Below, in pieces: positions 8,451-17,878 of a DNA stretch of 64,000 bases. Within the stretch, counting starts at the first letter, position 1. Each line of letters opens with the position of its first letter. The notes below the pieces were generated by a model that did no database searches, was not told where the DNA came from, and saw only the letters and a program-made list of their open reading frames with translations. Position numbers and translations under genes: made by a program. The stretch comes from Streptomyces litmocidini (GTDB taxonomy: Bacteria; Actinomycetota; Actinomycetes; Streptomycetales; Streptomycetaceae): NCBI RefSeq assembly GCF_014649755.1, contig NZ_BMTQ01000007.1, positions 300,209 to 364,208 on the forward strand, in the 5' to 3' direction.

Positions 8451-9314
8451 TCAGCGTCCGGCGGACCAGTCGACGAGGCGGATGGCCGCGCCGGCGGCTT
8501 CGCGGCCGCGGCAGTGGGCGCGGTGGCGGCGCAGGAGGGCGTCGACGTCGAGGTGGCGGGCGAACTCGGGGCGGGCGGCGAGGCGCTGGGCGTAGGCCCA
8601 CAGGGCGGGGTGGGCGGCGACGCGGTCCATGGCGGCGGCGTCGAGGTGCCAGCGGTGCACGGTGTCGAGCTGGACGAGGGTGACCCAGACGTGCACGTCG
8701 GCGGCGGTCGGGGCGTCGCCGAGGACGTACGGCCGGTGGGTGAGGCGGCGCTCCAGGGAGCCGAGCGCGGCGAGGAGGACGGTGAGCGGGTCGTGGTGGG
8801 CGGATTCGCCGTCGAGACCGAGTTCGCCGGCGCGCTGGGCCGCCCGGTTGACGCTCCGCTCGCACAGGTCGGCGATCGCGTCGACGTCGTCGCGGTGCGC
8901 TTCGGGCAGCAGGTCGGGACCGTCTCCGCGGAAGCGCAGGGCGAGGTCCCGGAGGATGTCGGGGACGTGGGTGCTGACGATCCGTCCGGTCCAGCCGTCG
9001 CTGAGGACGGGTGCGGCGGCCGGGCCGGTGTAGAGGTGGGCGCTGGCCTCGTACAGCGGGCGGAGCGCGGCGTACCCGCCGTCGGGCGTGTCGGGGGTGC
9101 CGGGGAGCACGGTGAGCGGGAGCGTGGCGTCGAGTCCGAGCAGGCCGTGGGTGAGGGCGATGCTCAGACACCGGGGGTCGGACGGGTCGACGTGGAGGCG
9201 GTAGCGGTGCGGGACGGCGTAGTGGCCGCTGTTCGCGTCTCGGCCGATCCGGCCCCGGAAGACGGGCACGGCGGCGGAGGCGGGCAGGAGCCGGGACGGG
9301 ACGACGACGGACAT
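8451..9314 (-). CDS. Xi-class glutathione S-transferase-like protein
   Basis: 287 residues. The C-terminal all-helical domain is clearly that of glutathionyl-hydroquinone reductases (Xi-class GST): YVLGDAPTAADVHVWVTLVQ, then the AHPALWAYAQRLAARPEFAR region, and a tail of the HRAHCRG type. The N-terminal thioredoxin-like half is divergent: where family members have the catalytic CPWA, this one reads SDPRCLSIAL, so the nucleophilic Cys aligns with Asp46, with a Cys three residues later at 49. It may not be a standard glutathione- or mycothiol-dependent reductase. ATG 9314 follows GGGAGAACC. A leader peptide typical of sulfur genes lies 140 bp upstream on the same strand, suggesting control by sulfur or cysteine supply. 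Confidence 0.8.
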   Translation of the reverse strand: MSVVVPSRLLPASAAVPVFRGRIGRDANSGHYAVPHRYRLHVDPSDPRCLSIALTHGLLGLDATLPLTVLPGTPDTPDGGYAALRPLYEASAHLYTGPAAAPVLSDGWTGRIVSTHVPDILRDLALRFRGDGPDLLPEAHRDDVDAIADLCERSVNRAAQRAGELGLDGESAHHDPLTVLLAALGSLERRLTHRPYVLGDAPTAADVHVWVTLVQLDTVHRWHLDAAAMDRVAAHPALWAYAQRLAARPEFARHLDVDALLRRHRAHCRGREAAGAAIRLVDWSAGR

Positions 9315-9454
9315 GGTTCTCCCTCGGGGGTGCTCGGTGCCGGCTCGGGCGGCGCGCGACGGCGCGACGCGGCGGTGCGACGCGGCGGCGGCCGCGCGGG
9401 GCCCGGGGCGGCAGAAGTACGGGAAGAGGAGACGGGCGGACCGCGGCGGGCGTC

Positions 9455-9601
9455 TCAGCGGACGGGGTGGACGCCCGCGCGGGGACGGCGACTCGCCGCG
9501 CTGCAGACCCGCAGCAGATCGATGTGCCGGCGGGAGGTCAGGGACGGCGGACGCGGGAGGGACGGGGCGGGCGGGGTGTCCCTCCGGCCGGTGCGTCCCA
9601 T
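9455..9601 (-). CDS. Putative regulatory leader peptide (RRHIDLLR type)
   Basis: A 48-residue ORF starting at ATG 9601 behind AGGTAGGGAACC. Residues 21-38 read LTSRRHIDLLRVCSAASR. Short actinobacterial peptides with RRH(I/V)DLxRVxSAxC are annotated as putative leader peptides upstream of sulfur and cysteine genes, and are thought to work by ribosome pausing. The first 20 residues are Pro/Arg-rich and are probably of no consequence. The stop at 9455 leaves 140 bp before the GST-like start, enough for alternative RNA structures. It shows that the mRNA of the GST-like gene begins upstream of base 9601. Confidence 0.75.
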   Translation of the reverse strand: MGRTGRRDTPPAPSLPRPPSLTSRRHIDLLRVCSAASRRPRAGVHPVR

Positions 9602-9636
9602 GGTTCCCTACCTGTTCGCTCGGTTTCCCGTCCTCG

Positions 9637-9665
9637 AGTGTCCGGCGGGCCGCGGTTGCCGTCAA
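9637..9665 (-). promoter_or_regulatory. Promoter of leader peptide / GST-like gene
   Basis: On the minus strand, TTGACG (9665-9660) is separated by 17 bp from GACACT (9642-9637). The start point would fall near 9630, about 30 bases before the leader ATG. The -35 is a 5/6 match to the housekeeping consensus; the -10 is weak. Confidence 0.5.
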
Positions 9666-9666
9666 G

Positions 9667-9726
9667 GGTGCGGTACGGGCCGTCTCGGGGTGCGGTACGG
9701 GCTGTCTCGGGGTGCGGTACGAGTCG
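9667..9726. repeat. 22-bp tandem repeats, 2.7 copies
   Basis: GGTGCGGTACGGGCYGTCTC units start at 9667, 9689 and 9711 with one difference between the first two; the third is partial. The 22-bp period is about two helical turns, so the three GGTGCGGTAC cores would lie on the same DNA face. They abut the -35 of the leader promoter and are about 80 bp from the Rrf2 start, as expected of phased regulator sites. Confidence 0.7.
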
Positions 9727-9781
9727 CCGCGCGGGCGGCCGGAACGCCCACGGGCGCGCGGAACCGGGTGCACGGCTCCGG

Positions 9782-9801
9782 CCGCACCCGTGCGGGATAA
9801 T
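9782..9801 (+). promoter_or_regulatory. Rrf2 gene -10 element with palindromic operator
   Basis: CCGCAC-CC-GTGCGG (9782-9795) is a perfect inverted repeat directly before GATAAT (9796-9801). The Rrf2 ATG lies six bases after this -10, so the transcript would begin at or next to the start codon (leaderless). The palindrome is placed to block polymerase, consistent with autorepression. No good -35 is visible. Confidence 0.45.
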
Positions 9802-9807
9802 GCGCGC

Positions 9808-10263
9808 ATGCGCATTTCAGCCAGGGCCGACTACGCGGTGCGGGCCGCCCTCCAGCTCGCCGCAGCCCAGGACGCGGGGCCGCTCAAGGCGGAGGCCATC
9901 GCGGTGGACCAGGACATCTCGCACAAGTTCCTGGAGGGCATCCTCGGCGACATGCGCAAGGGCGGTCTGGTGCAGAGCCAGCGGGGCGGCAACGGGGGGT
10001 ACTGGCTGGCCCGTCCGGCCGAGACGATCTCGGTCGCGGACGTCATCCGCTGCGTGGACGGCCCGCTGGTCTCCGTACGGGGAGAACGGCCGCCGGACCT
10101 GTCGTACTCGGGGCCGGCCGAGTCGCTGCTGACGTTGTGGATCGCCCTGCGGGCCAGTGTCCGGGGCGTGCTGGGGGTGTCCCTCGCGGAGCTCGCGGCG
10201 GCGAAGCTGCCGGCCGGGATCGTGGCGCTCGCGGACGATCCGGAGGCCTGGACGAACCCCTGA
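9808..10263 (+). CDS. Rrf2 family transcriptional regulator
   Basis: 151 residues: MRISARADYAVRAALQLAAA followed by the wing helix region DISHKFLEGILGDMRKGGLV and SQRGGNGGYWLARP, the standard Rrf2 winged helix. Iron-sulfur Rrf2 proteins (IscR, NsrR, RsrR) carry three clustered Cys; this one has a single Cys (82), so it is of the cluster-free type, like CymR, which senses cysteine metabolism through a protein partner. It sits between the leader-peptide/GST unit and a DszC-like oxidoreductase, both hinting at sulfur. ATG 9808 starts the conserved domain; there is no ribosome site and a -10 lies immediately upstream. The 158 bp downstream carry a strong dyad. Confidence 0.9.
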   Translation: MRISARADYAVRAALQLAAAQDAGPLKAEAIAVDQDISHKFLEGILGDMRKGGLVQSQRGGNGGYWLARPAETISVADVIRCVDGPLVSVRGERPPDLSYSGPAESLLTLWIALRASVRGVLGVSLAELAAAKLPAGIVALADDPEAWTNP

Positions 10264-10374
10264 CCGACCGGGGTCGCCCTCTCGCCACCTGCGTCGATCC
10301 GACGCGGTCTCGCCCATCGACACGACCTTGTCCGACCCGTGGACGCCCCTTGGGGTCGCGCGGCCGCCTCTGCC

Positions 10375-10403
10375 AGTATCCCTACTATTCCAGTGGGGAT
10401 ACT
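10375..10403 (+). promoter_or_regulatory. Dyad operator over promoter of DszC-like gene
   Basis: AGTATCCC-N13-GGGATACT is a perfect 8-bp inverted repeat, and the internal TACTAT (10383-10388) fits a -10 hexamer. A related half-site continues to 10410 (GGGATC). It lies 20 bp before the GTG of the DszC-like gene and is notably AT-richer than its surroundings. The neighbouring Rrf2 protein is the obvious candidate binder, but this is inference. Confidence 0.6.
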
Positions 10404-10422
10404 AGGGATCGGGTGAGGTGAC

Positions 10423-11763
10423 GTGAGTACGCCGAGGAGATCGCCGAGGAGAACAGCGATACGGACCGCCTCCGCACCGGCCGGCGGACCCGTCGACCGG
10501 CCGGGCGACGACGAGATCTGGCCCCGCGTCACCCGCGAGATCGCCGACGACCTCGCCGTCGACGCCCTCGCCCGGGACCGGGCCGGCAAGGCGCCCTTCG
10601 ACGAGGTCGCCCGCCTCCAGGAGGCGGGCCTGCCCGGCCTCCTCACCGCGCCGGGACCGACCCGGCGGGGCGCCGACTGGCAGGCCGCCTGCGCGGTCGT
10701 GCGGGAGATCTCCGCCGCCGACAGCTCGGTGGGCGAACTCCTCGCCCACCACTACGCGTTGTCCTGGAGCAGCCGCTTCTTCGGCCCCGCGCCCGGCACC
10801 GGCGGCACCCGCTCCCCCGCGCTCGCCCTCGACGTGTGCACGGCCGAGGAGCGCTGGCTGCTCGCCGGCGGCATCGAACCGCCGCCCTCCGAATCCACCC
10901 CCGGCCTCACGCTCACGCCCGCCGAGGGCCCCGGCGGCGGCTGGATCCTCGACGGGCGCCGGGCCTTCGCCTCCGGCGTCACGGTCGCCGACCGGCTCGT
11001 CGTCGGCGCGCGGCCCGGCGGCTCCGGCGACCTCCTCGTCGTCCTCGTGGACCCGGGGCACCCGGGGGTGTTCACGGAGGCCGCCGCGGACCGGGTCGGC
11101 CAGCGCCTGGCCGGGGCCGGCACCGTCACGTTCGACCACGTCCCGGTGGAGGCCCGGCACGTCCTCGGGGCCCTCCCGCACGACGAGCACGCCGTCGCGC
11201 CCTTCACCGCCCTCGCCCCGCTCGCCCTGCGGCTGCTCCTCGTCCACGTCGGGCTCGGCATCGCCGAGGGGGCGCTCGCGGAGGCCCGGGACGTCAGCCG
11301 CGCCGGACAGGCGGGCGCCGTCCCCGCCGACCGGGCCGGAGGCCCGACGGGCGCGGACGGCGCCCTCGGCGCCGGGGACGACCCGTACCTGCTGCTCGCC
11401 TACGGGGAGCTGGCGACGGCCGCGCACGCCGCCGCCGCGGTGGTGGAGCGGGCCACGCACGCCCTCGCCGGGGGGCTGCCGGCCGAGTGGTCGCTCGGCC
11501 TGGAGGAACGCGCCGACATCGCCGTCCTCGTGGCGGCGGCCGAGACGGTCACCGGACGGGCGGCCGTCCACATCACCACGCGCGTCCTCGAACTCGTCGA
11601 CGGCGCGGCGGGAGCCGGCGCCCAAGGCGGCGGACCGGGTTTCGACCGCTTCTGGCGCAACGCCCGCGCGCTCACCGCCTCCACCCAGGCGGCCCACCGG
11701 CTGCGCGACATCGGGGACCACTACCTCCACGGCACCCACGCCCGGCTCACGCTGCTGGCCTGA
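10423..11763 (+). CDS. Acyl-CoA dehydrogenase-fold flavin oxidoreductase, DszC/SfnB-like
   Basis: 446 residues of the acyl-CoA dehydrogenase fold: an N-terminal helical domain (residues 30-140), a middle beta domain (WILDGRRAFASGV onward) and a C-terminal helical domain ending RFWRNARALTASTQ and a LRDIGDHYLHG tail. That ending (R-N-A-R...R-x-x-G-D-H/Y) is typical of DszC, SfnB and related FMNH2-dependent monooxygenases that desulfurise organic sulfur compounds, rather than of beta-oxidation enzymes, whose catalytic Glu region is not apparent. I infer a role in sulfur acquisition. GTG 10423 follows GGTGAGG. Its gene follows the Rrf2 gene and a dyad operator overlaps its promoter. Confidence 0.8.
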   Translation: MSTPRRSPRRTAIRTASAPAGGPVDRPGDDEIWPRVTREIADDLAVDALARDRAGKAPFDEVARLQEAGLPGLLTAPGPTRRGADWQAACAVVREISAADSSVGELLAHHYALSWSSRFFGPAPGTGGTRSPALALDVCTAEERWLLAGGIEPPPSESTPGLTLTPAEGPGGGWILDGRRAFASGVTVADRLVVGARPGGSGDLLVVLVDPGHPGVFTEAAADRVGQRLAGAGTVTFDHVPVEARHVLGALPHDEHAVAPFTALAPLALRLLLVHVGLGIAEGALAEARDVSRAGQAGAVPADRAGGPTGADGALGAGDDPYLLLAYGELATAAHAAAAVVERATHALAGGLPAEWSLGLEERADIAVLVAAAETVTGRAAVHITTRVLELVDGAAGAGAQGGGPGFDRFWRNARALTASTQAAHRLRDIGDHYLHGTHARLTLLA

Positions 11764-11853
11764 GCGGAAAGGCACCGGAGGACGGACGGACCGGCATGTC
11801 GGGACGTCCGTCCCCCTCGTCGAGCCGTCGATGGGCCCAAGCTGGAGGGAGGA

Positions 11854-11875
11854 GGGCCCGCCGGCCGGCGGGCCC
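11854..11875. terminator. 22-bp perfect palindrome
   Basis: GGGCCCGCCGG / CCGGCGGGCCC is a perfect 22-bp palindrome 90 bp past the DszC-like stop and 26 bp before the universal stress protein start. It would fold as an RNA hairpin and most likely ends the upstream transcript; no T-tract follows. Confidence 0.4.
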
Positions 11876-11901
11876 GTCACCGCACCGACGGAGGCAGCCC
11901 G

Positions 11902-12774
11902 ATGAGTCGTGAGATCGTCGCAGGAGTGGACGGCTCCCCCGAGAGCCTCGCCGCGGCCGACTGGGCCGCCCGGGAGGCCCTGCACCGGGGCCTCCCGCTA
12001 CGGCTCGCGCACGCGTGGCGCTGGGAACCGCTCGACCTTCCCCTCGTCCAGGACCCCGACGCCCAGCAGCGCGCGGCGTACGCCGTCCTGCACGAGGCCG
12101 AGGCCACGATCTCCGCCCGCCACCCGGGGCTCGCGCTCACGGCCGAACTGCTCCCCGACGTCCCGGTCACCGCGCTGCTCGGCACCGAGGACCGGGCCGA
12201 GATGCTCGTCATCGGCTCGCGCGGCCACGGCGCCGTCGCCGGATTCCTGCTCGGCTCGTACGGGCAGCGGATCATCGCCGCCTCCGCCCGGCCGGTCGTC
12301 GCCGTCCGGTCCCGCGACGGCGAGCAGGCCGAACCGCCGTCGGGATACGTGCTCGTCGGTCAGCTGGGCAGCCCGGAGGACAGCGCCGCCCCGCTCGGCT
12401 TCGCCTTCGAGACCGCCGCCGCGCGCGGGGCGGGCGTACGGGCCGTGCGCGCGTGGAGCCTGCCGCCGCTGTACGCGTACAGCCCGGCCTCGATGCGGCT
12501 CGCGGACGAGGCCGGCGGGCTCGTCCCGTACGAGGAGAAGGCGTTGCGCGAGGCCCTCGCCCCCTGGCGCGAGCGGTACCCCGACGTGCCGGTCTCCGAG
12601 CACGTCGAGCTGGGCAGCGCCGGTCAGGTGCTGCTCTCCGTCTCGGGCGGTGCCCAGCTGCTCGTGGTCGGCCGGCGGGCCCGGCGCGGGGCCGTCGGGT
12701 CGCGGATCGGCTCCGTCGCGCACGCGGCGCTCCACCTCGCGCCCTGCCCGGTGGCGGTCGTCCCGCAGGGCTGA
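11902..12774 (+). CDS. Universal stress protein (two USP domains)
   Basis: 290 residues made of two tandem USP domains (about 1-140 and 150-290). The first begins REIVAGVDGSPESLAAADWA and has the ATP-binding loop GSRGHGAVAGFLLGS; the second has VVGRRARRGAVGSRIGSV and ends in PCPVAVVP. These cytoplasmic proteins bind ATP and accumulate under stress or hypoxia in actinobacteria; exact roles vary. The second loop departs from the G-2x-G-9x-G consensus slightly. ATG 11902 follows a GGAGG-like site. No operon partner is adjacent. Confidence 0.92.
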   Translation: MSREIVAGVDGSPESLAAADWAAREALHRGLPLRLAHAWRWEPLDLPLVQDPDAQQRAAYAVLHEAEATISARHPGLALTAELLPDVPVTALLGTEDRAEMLVIGSRGHGAVAGFLLGSYGQRIIAASARPVVAVRSRDGEQAEPPSGYVLVGQLGSPEDSAAPLGFAFETAAARGAGVRAVRAWSLPPLYAYSPASMRLADEAGGLVPYEEKALREALAPWRERYPDVPVSEHVELGSAGQVLLSVSGGAQLLVVGRRARRGAVGSRIGSVAHAALHLAPCPVAVVPQG

Positions 12775-12911
12775 GAGGCTCGGACACGGGTTGACGCGCC
12801 GTGTTGACGAGGGGTGTCGGGGCCGCGGTGGCCGGAAAGCCTTACCGCCGTCGCCCCGGTGGTCCTCCCGGCACCGGCCGCCCGGCGATCCCGGCGAGAG
12901 AACGGAGCTCC

Positions 12912-13589
12912 ATGCGGCACCACGACCGTCCCGGCCACTCCGAAGACCTTGAGGGCCCGGCGCGCCCCGACCGCCTCGACGGCCTCCGGCCACGCGCCGG
13001 GGGCCGGCACCGCAGACCCGGCGGGGCGCGGCGACGCGGCCCGCGCCGTCCGTCGTTCCGTACCGCCGTCGTCCTCGCCGGTTCCGCGGCGGTGGTCCTC
13101 ACGGTGGCGGCCGGGATGTACGTGGCCGCCCCGGCCACCGGCACGCCGGCCGCCGCGGCCCCACCCGGGGCGGCGGCCCCGGACCGGGCCGCCACCGGGA
13201 AGGCCGCGCGGTTCGTGCGGGACGTCGTCGCGCTCGTCAACGCCGAGCGGGGAAAGGCCGGTTGCGGTCCGCTGCGCCCGGAGGAGCACCTGCGCGACGC
13301 GGCCCAGGGGCACGCCGACGACATGGCCGCCCGCGGCTACTACGAGCACCACAGCCCGGAGGGCCGGGACGCGGGCGACCGGATGAACGGCGCCGGATAC
13401 GAGTGGGCGGCCTGGGGGGAGAACATCCACCGCGGGCCGAAGACCCCGGCCCGCGCCATGGAGGACTGGATGGACAGCCCCGGGCACCGGGCGAACATCC
13501 TCAACTGTTCCTTCGAGGACATCGGCGTCGGGGTGTCCCTCGCGGCCGGCGGCCCCTGGTGGGTGCAGGACTTCGGCGCCAGGCGCTGA
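12912..13589 (+). CDS. CAP (SCP/PR1) domain secreted or membrane-anchored protein
   Basis: 225 residues. An Arg-rich cytoplasmic N-terminus (1-50) is followed by one membrane helix (about 55-77, TAVVLAGSAAVVLTVAAGMYV) and an external CAP domain (95-225) with VVALVNAERGKAGC, an HADDMAARGYYEHHSPEGRD segment, a GENIHRGPKTP region and SPGHRANILNCSFEDIGVG. The His and Glu residues of the CAP cavity are present. CAP proteins are extracytoplasmic; bacterial roles are poorly defined. ATG 12912 is preceded by GGAG. It converges, with a 16-bp gap, on a sigma factor gene that carries a second CAP domain, which suggests a functional or duplication link. Confidence 0.87.
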   Translation: MRHHDRPGHSEDLEGPARPDRLDGLRPRAGGRHRRPGGARRRGPRRPSFRTAVVLAGSAAVVLTVAAGMYVAAPATGTPAAAAPPGAAAPDRAATGKAARFVRDVVALVNAERGKAGCGPLRPEEHLRDAAQGHADDMAARGYYEHHSPEGRDAGDRMNGAGYEWAAWGENIHRGPKTPARAMEDWMDSPGHRANILNCSFEDIGVGVSLAAGGPWWVQDFGARR

Positions 13590-13605
13590 GGGGCCCGCCC
13601 GCCGT

Positions 13606-15129
13606 TCAGGAGGCGGGGGCGGCCAGTTGCTGCACCCAGATCCTGCCGCCGGGACCGGGCACCGACGCCACGCCGGTGTCCCGGTACCGGCAGTCGAGCA
13701 TGTTCTCCTCGTGCATGGCCCCGTCCCGCCAGTCCTCGACGACGCCCTCCGGGTCGGCCGCGCCGCGGGCCAGGTTCTCCGCCCAGGCGCTCCAGTCGTA
13801 TCCGGCGGCGGTGATCCTGGCGTCCGCGAAGTCGCCCTCGGGGGTCCTGTGCCCGTAGTAGCCGCGCGCCACCATGTCGCGCGCGGAGGCGCGGGCCGCC
13901 TCGACCAGCCGGGGGTCGGTCCGCAGCGGAGCGCAACCGGCCGAGGCCCGGAGCCGGTTGACGAGCGCGGTGACCCGCTCCCCCGGGTCGGGGGCCGGCC
14001 TCGGGCGCGGGGTGCGGCGGGGCGCGGGCGCGGTGGTCGTGGGCGGGGGCGCGGGGGCGGCCGTGACCGACGGGCTCGGGGCGGCCGTGGCCGGAGTGAC
14101 CGCGGGGGCGGCGACGGTCCGGTCGGGCCGGAGGTGTGCCTCCGGCCGCGGCGGTACGAGGAGGGCGGCCGCCCCGAGGACGGCGACGGCCGCGACCCCG
14201 GCGGCGAGGGCGCGCCGCGGCGGGGTCCACCGTCCGCCGGTGCCGGTGCCGGTGCCGGTGGTGGTGCCGGTGGTGGTGCCGGTGCCGGTGGCGTCGGGCA
14301 GCTCGGTCGCGTGGGCGGTGTACTCCGTCGCCGGCGTGTCCGTGAGCGTGGCGGCGGCCGTCAGGGGCGGGACGAGGCCGATGCCGACGAGCAGGCCCTC
14401 GACGGGGGCGAGGCCGCTGCGGCCCGCCACGCGGGAGGTGCAGGCGGCACAGGTGCGCAGATGGCGGGCTATCCGCTTGCGCCAGAGCGGGGAGGGGCGG
14501 CCGTCCCAGGTGGTGAGGGCCTCGGTGAGCTCCGGGCACGGCGGCAGGGCGTCCAGGGCGCGGACCACGGCGCGGCCGGTGTCCAGGCGTTCCTTCATCC
14601 GCTGGACGCGGACGGCGGCGTGCTGCGGGGTGATGCCGAGGCCTTCGGCGAGCTCGGCGCGGGTGAGTTCGCCGGCGGCTTCCAGCCACCACAGGGCGAG
14701 GAGTTCGGCGTCGTCCTCGTCGAGCCAGCGGGTCGCGCGGGCCACGTCGCGGCGCTGCCCGGAGAGGCCGAGGCGCAGGATGGTGAGGTCGGTGAAGTCG
14801 CCGGCCGGGTCGGCGAGGTCCGTGGCCCGGTCGAGGCCGGGCTCGGGCGCCCGCCGGCGCTCGTGCCAGCGGCGCCGTATCCCGTTCATGGCGATGGCGA
14901 CGAGCCAGGACCGGAAGCGGGACGGGTCCCGGAGGCCGGTCAGGCCGTCGAGGGCGCGGACCATCGTCTCCTGGACGATGTCGTCCGTGTCGGCGTGGCC
15001 GTCGAGGGCCCGGCCGACGATGTCGTGGACGAGCGGCAGATGGGCGCGGACCAGCGCGTCCCTGGCGTCCGCGTCACCCGCCCTGGCCGCCTCCACGAGG
15101 GCGGTGGTGCGTCGCTCGTCGCTGTGCAT
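13606..15129 (-). CDS. ECF sigma factor fused to zinc finger, membrane helix and CAP domain
   Basis: 507 residues in one uninterrupted frame. Residues 10-90 are sigma region 2 (ALVRAHLPLVHDIVGRAL, DIVQETMVRAL, FRSWLVAIAMNGIRRR); 125-185 are region 4 (LTRAELAEGLGITPQHAAVR). Residues 222-229 (HLRTCAAC) are a zinc-finger anti-sigma motif. A Thr/Gly run near 280-299 is followed by one membrane helix (306-325), a Pro/Thr-rich wall-spanning stretch, and an external CAP domain (380-507: VTALVNRLRASAGCAPLR, a YYGHRTPEGDF segment, MHEENMLDC). It looks like a sigma factor tethered to the membrane by its own anti-sigma module with a sensory CAP domain outside. ATG 15129 follows GAGGGAG. Release would presumably need proteolysis or a conformational signal. 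Confidence 0.88.
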   Translation of the reverse strand: MHSDERRTTALVEAARAGDADARDALVRAHLPLVHDIVGRALDGHADTDDIVQETMVRALDGLTGLRDPSRFRSWLVAIAMNGIRRRWHERRRAPEPGLDRATDLADPAGDFTDLTILRLGLSGQRRDVARATRWLDEDDAELLALWWLEAAGELTRAELAEGLGITPQHAAVRVQRMKERLDTGRAVVRALDALPPCPELTEALTTWDGRPSPLWRKRIARHLRTCAACTSRVAGRSGLAPVEGLLVGIGLVPPLTAAATLTDTPATEYTAHATELPDATGTGTTTGTTTGTGTGTGGRWTPPRRALAAGVAAVAVLGAAALLVPPRPEAHLRPDRTVAAPAVTPATAAPSPSVTAAPAPPPTTTAPAPRRTPRPRPAPDPGERVTALVNRLRASAGCAPLRTDPRLVEAARASARDMVARGYYGHRTPEGDFADARITAAGYDWSAWAENLARGAADPEGVVEDWRDGAMHEENMLDCRYRDTGVASVPGPGGRIWVQQLAAPAS

Positions 15130-15217
15130 GGGTGTTGCTCCCTCATCCCTGGTACGAGTCCCCCGGCATGGGAGACCCGTGGGTACGGGAGGGATAACAC
15201 TTCTGTGGGGACGGCGG

Positions 15218-15508
15218 CTATCTCGGGGGTACGGGCAGGCTCGGGACCGTGGCCCCGTTCCCCTCCCGGACGGCTGCCACGACGGCGTCGTGGAGCTCGC
15301 GGCTCTCCTCCTCCGATCCGCACGGAACGGGACTGCCCGACATGGTGAACCAGTCGGATGCGCCGCTGTACTGCACGGCCACGCGTGCCTCGCGGTCGGC
15401 GAACGTCGTGTGCACGGTCAGATCGCCCGTGACGACGCCCACCTCCTCGGTCAGCACCCCACCTCGCCCGGTGTAGACACCGGCGGTCGTCCAAGATGCC
15501 CAGCTCAT
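15218..15508 (-). CDS. Conserved hypothetical protein
   Basis: 96 residues, beginning MSWASWTTAGVYTG, with GDLTVHTTFADREARVAVQY and a DWFTMSGSPVPCG segment. No signal peptide or membrane helix. I do not recognise a named domain; the alternating strand pattern suggests a small beta-rich protein. ATG 15508 has GGAGGGC directly upstream, better than the GTG five codons earlier. It is monocistronic, upstream of nothing on its strand for 88 bp before the sigma-CAP gene. Confidence 0.7.
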   Translation of the reverse strand: MSWASWTTAGVYTGRGGVLTEEVGVVTGDLTVHTTFADREARVAVQYSGASDWFTMSGSPVPCGSEEESRELHDAVVAAVREGNGATVPSLPVPPR

Positions 15509-15604
15509 GCCCTCCAGGGTCACACCGGGGGGTGAGATGCGCCACCGACGGGACCGCCCCGGCCGGAGGAGTTCCGGCCGGGGCGGTGCGGGTGCCGCGC
15601 CGGA

Positions 15605-17830
<2,226 letters not shown>

Positions 17831-17866
17831 CAGGTGCTCCGCTCCACGTCTGCGTATGCGAGATTG

Positions 17867-17878
17867 CTCGACATCAAG
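17867..17878. promoter_or_regulatory. Candidate operator upstream of isocitrate dehydrogenase
   Basis: CTCGACATCAAG is a near-dyad (CTCGA / TCAAG) in an AT-richer pocket 37-48 bp upstream of the icd start, overlapping the stop codon of the PAP2 gene. Its position suggests a regulator site; no regulator is nearby. Confidence 0.3.
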
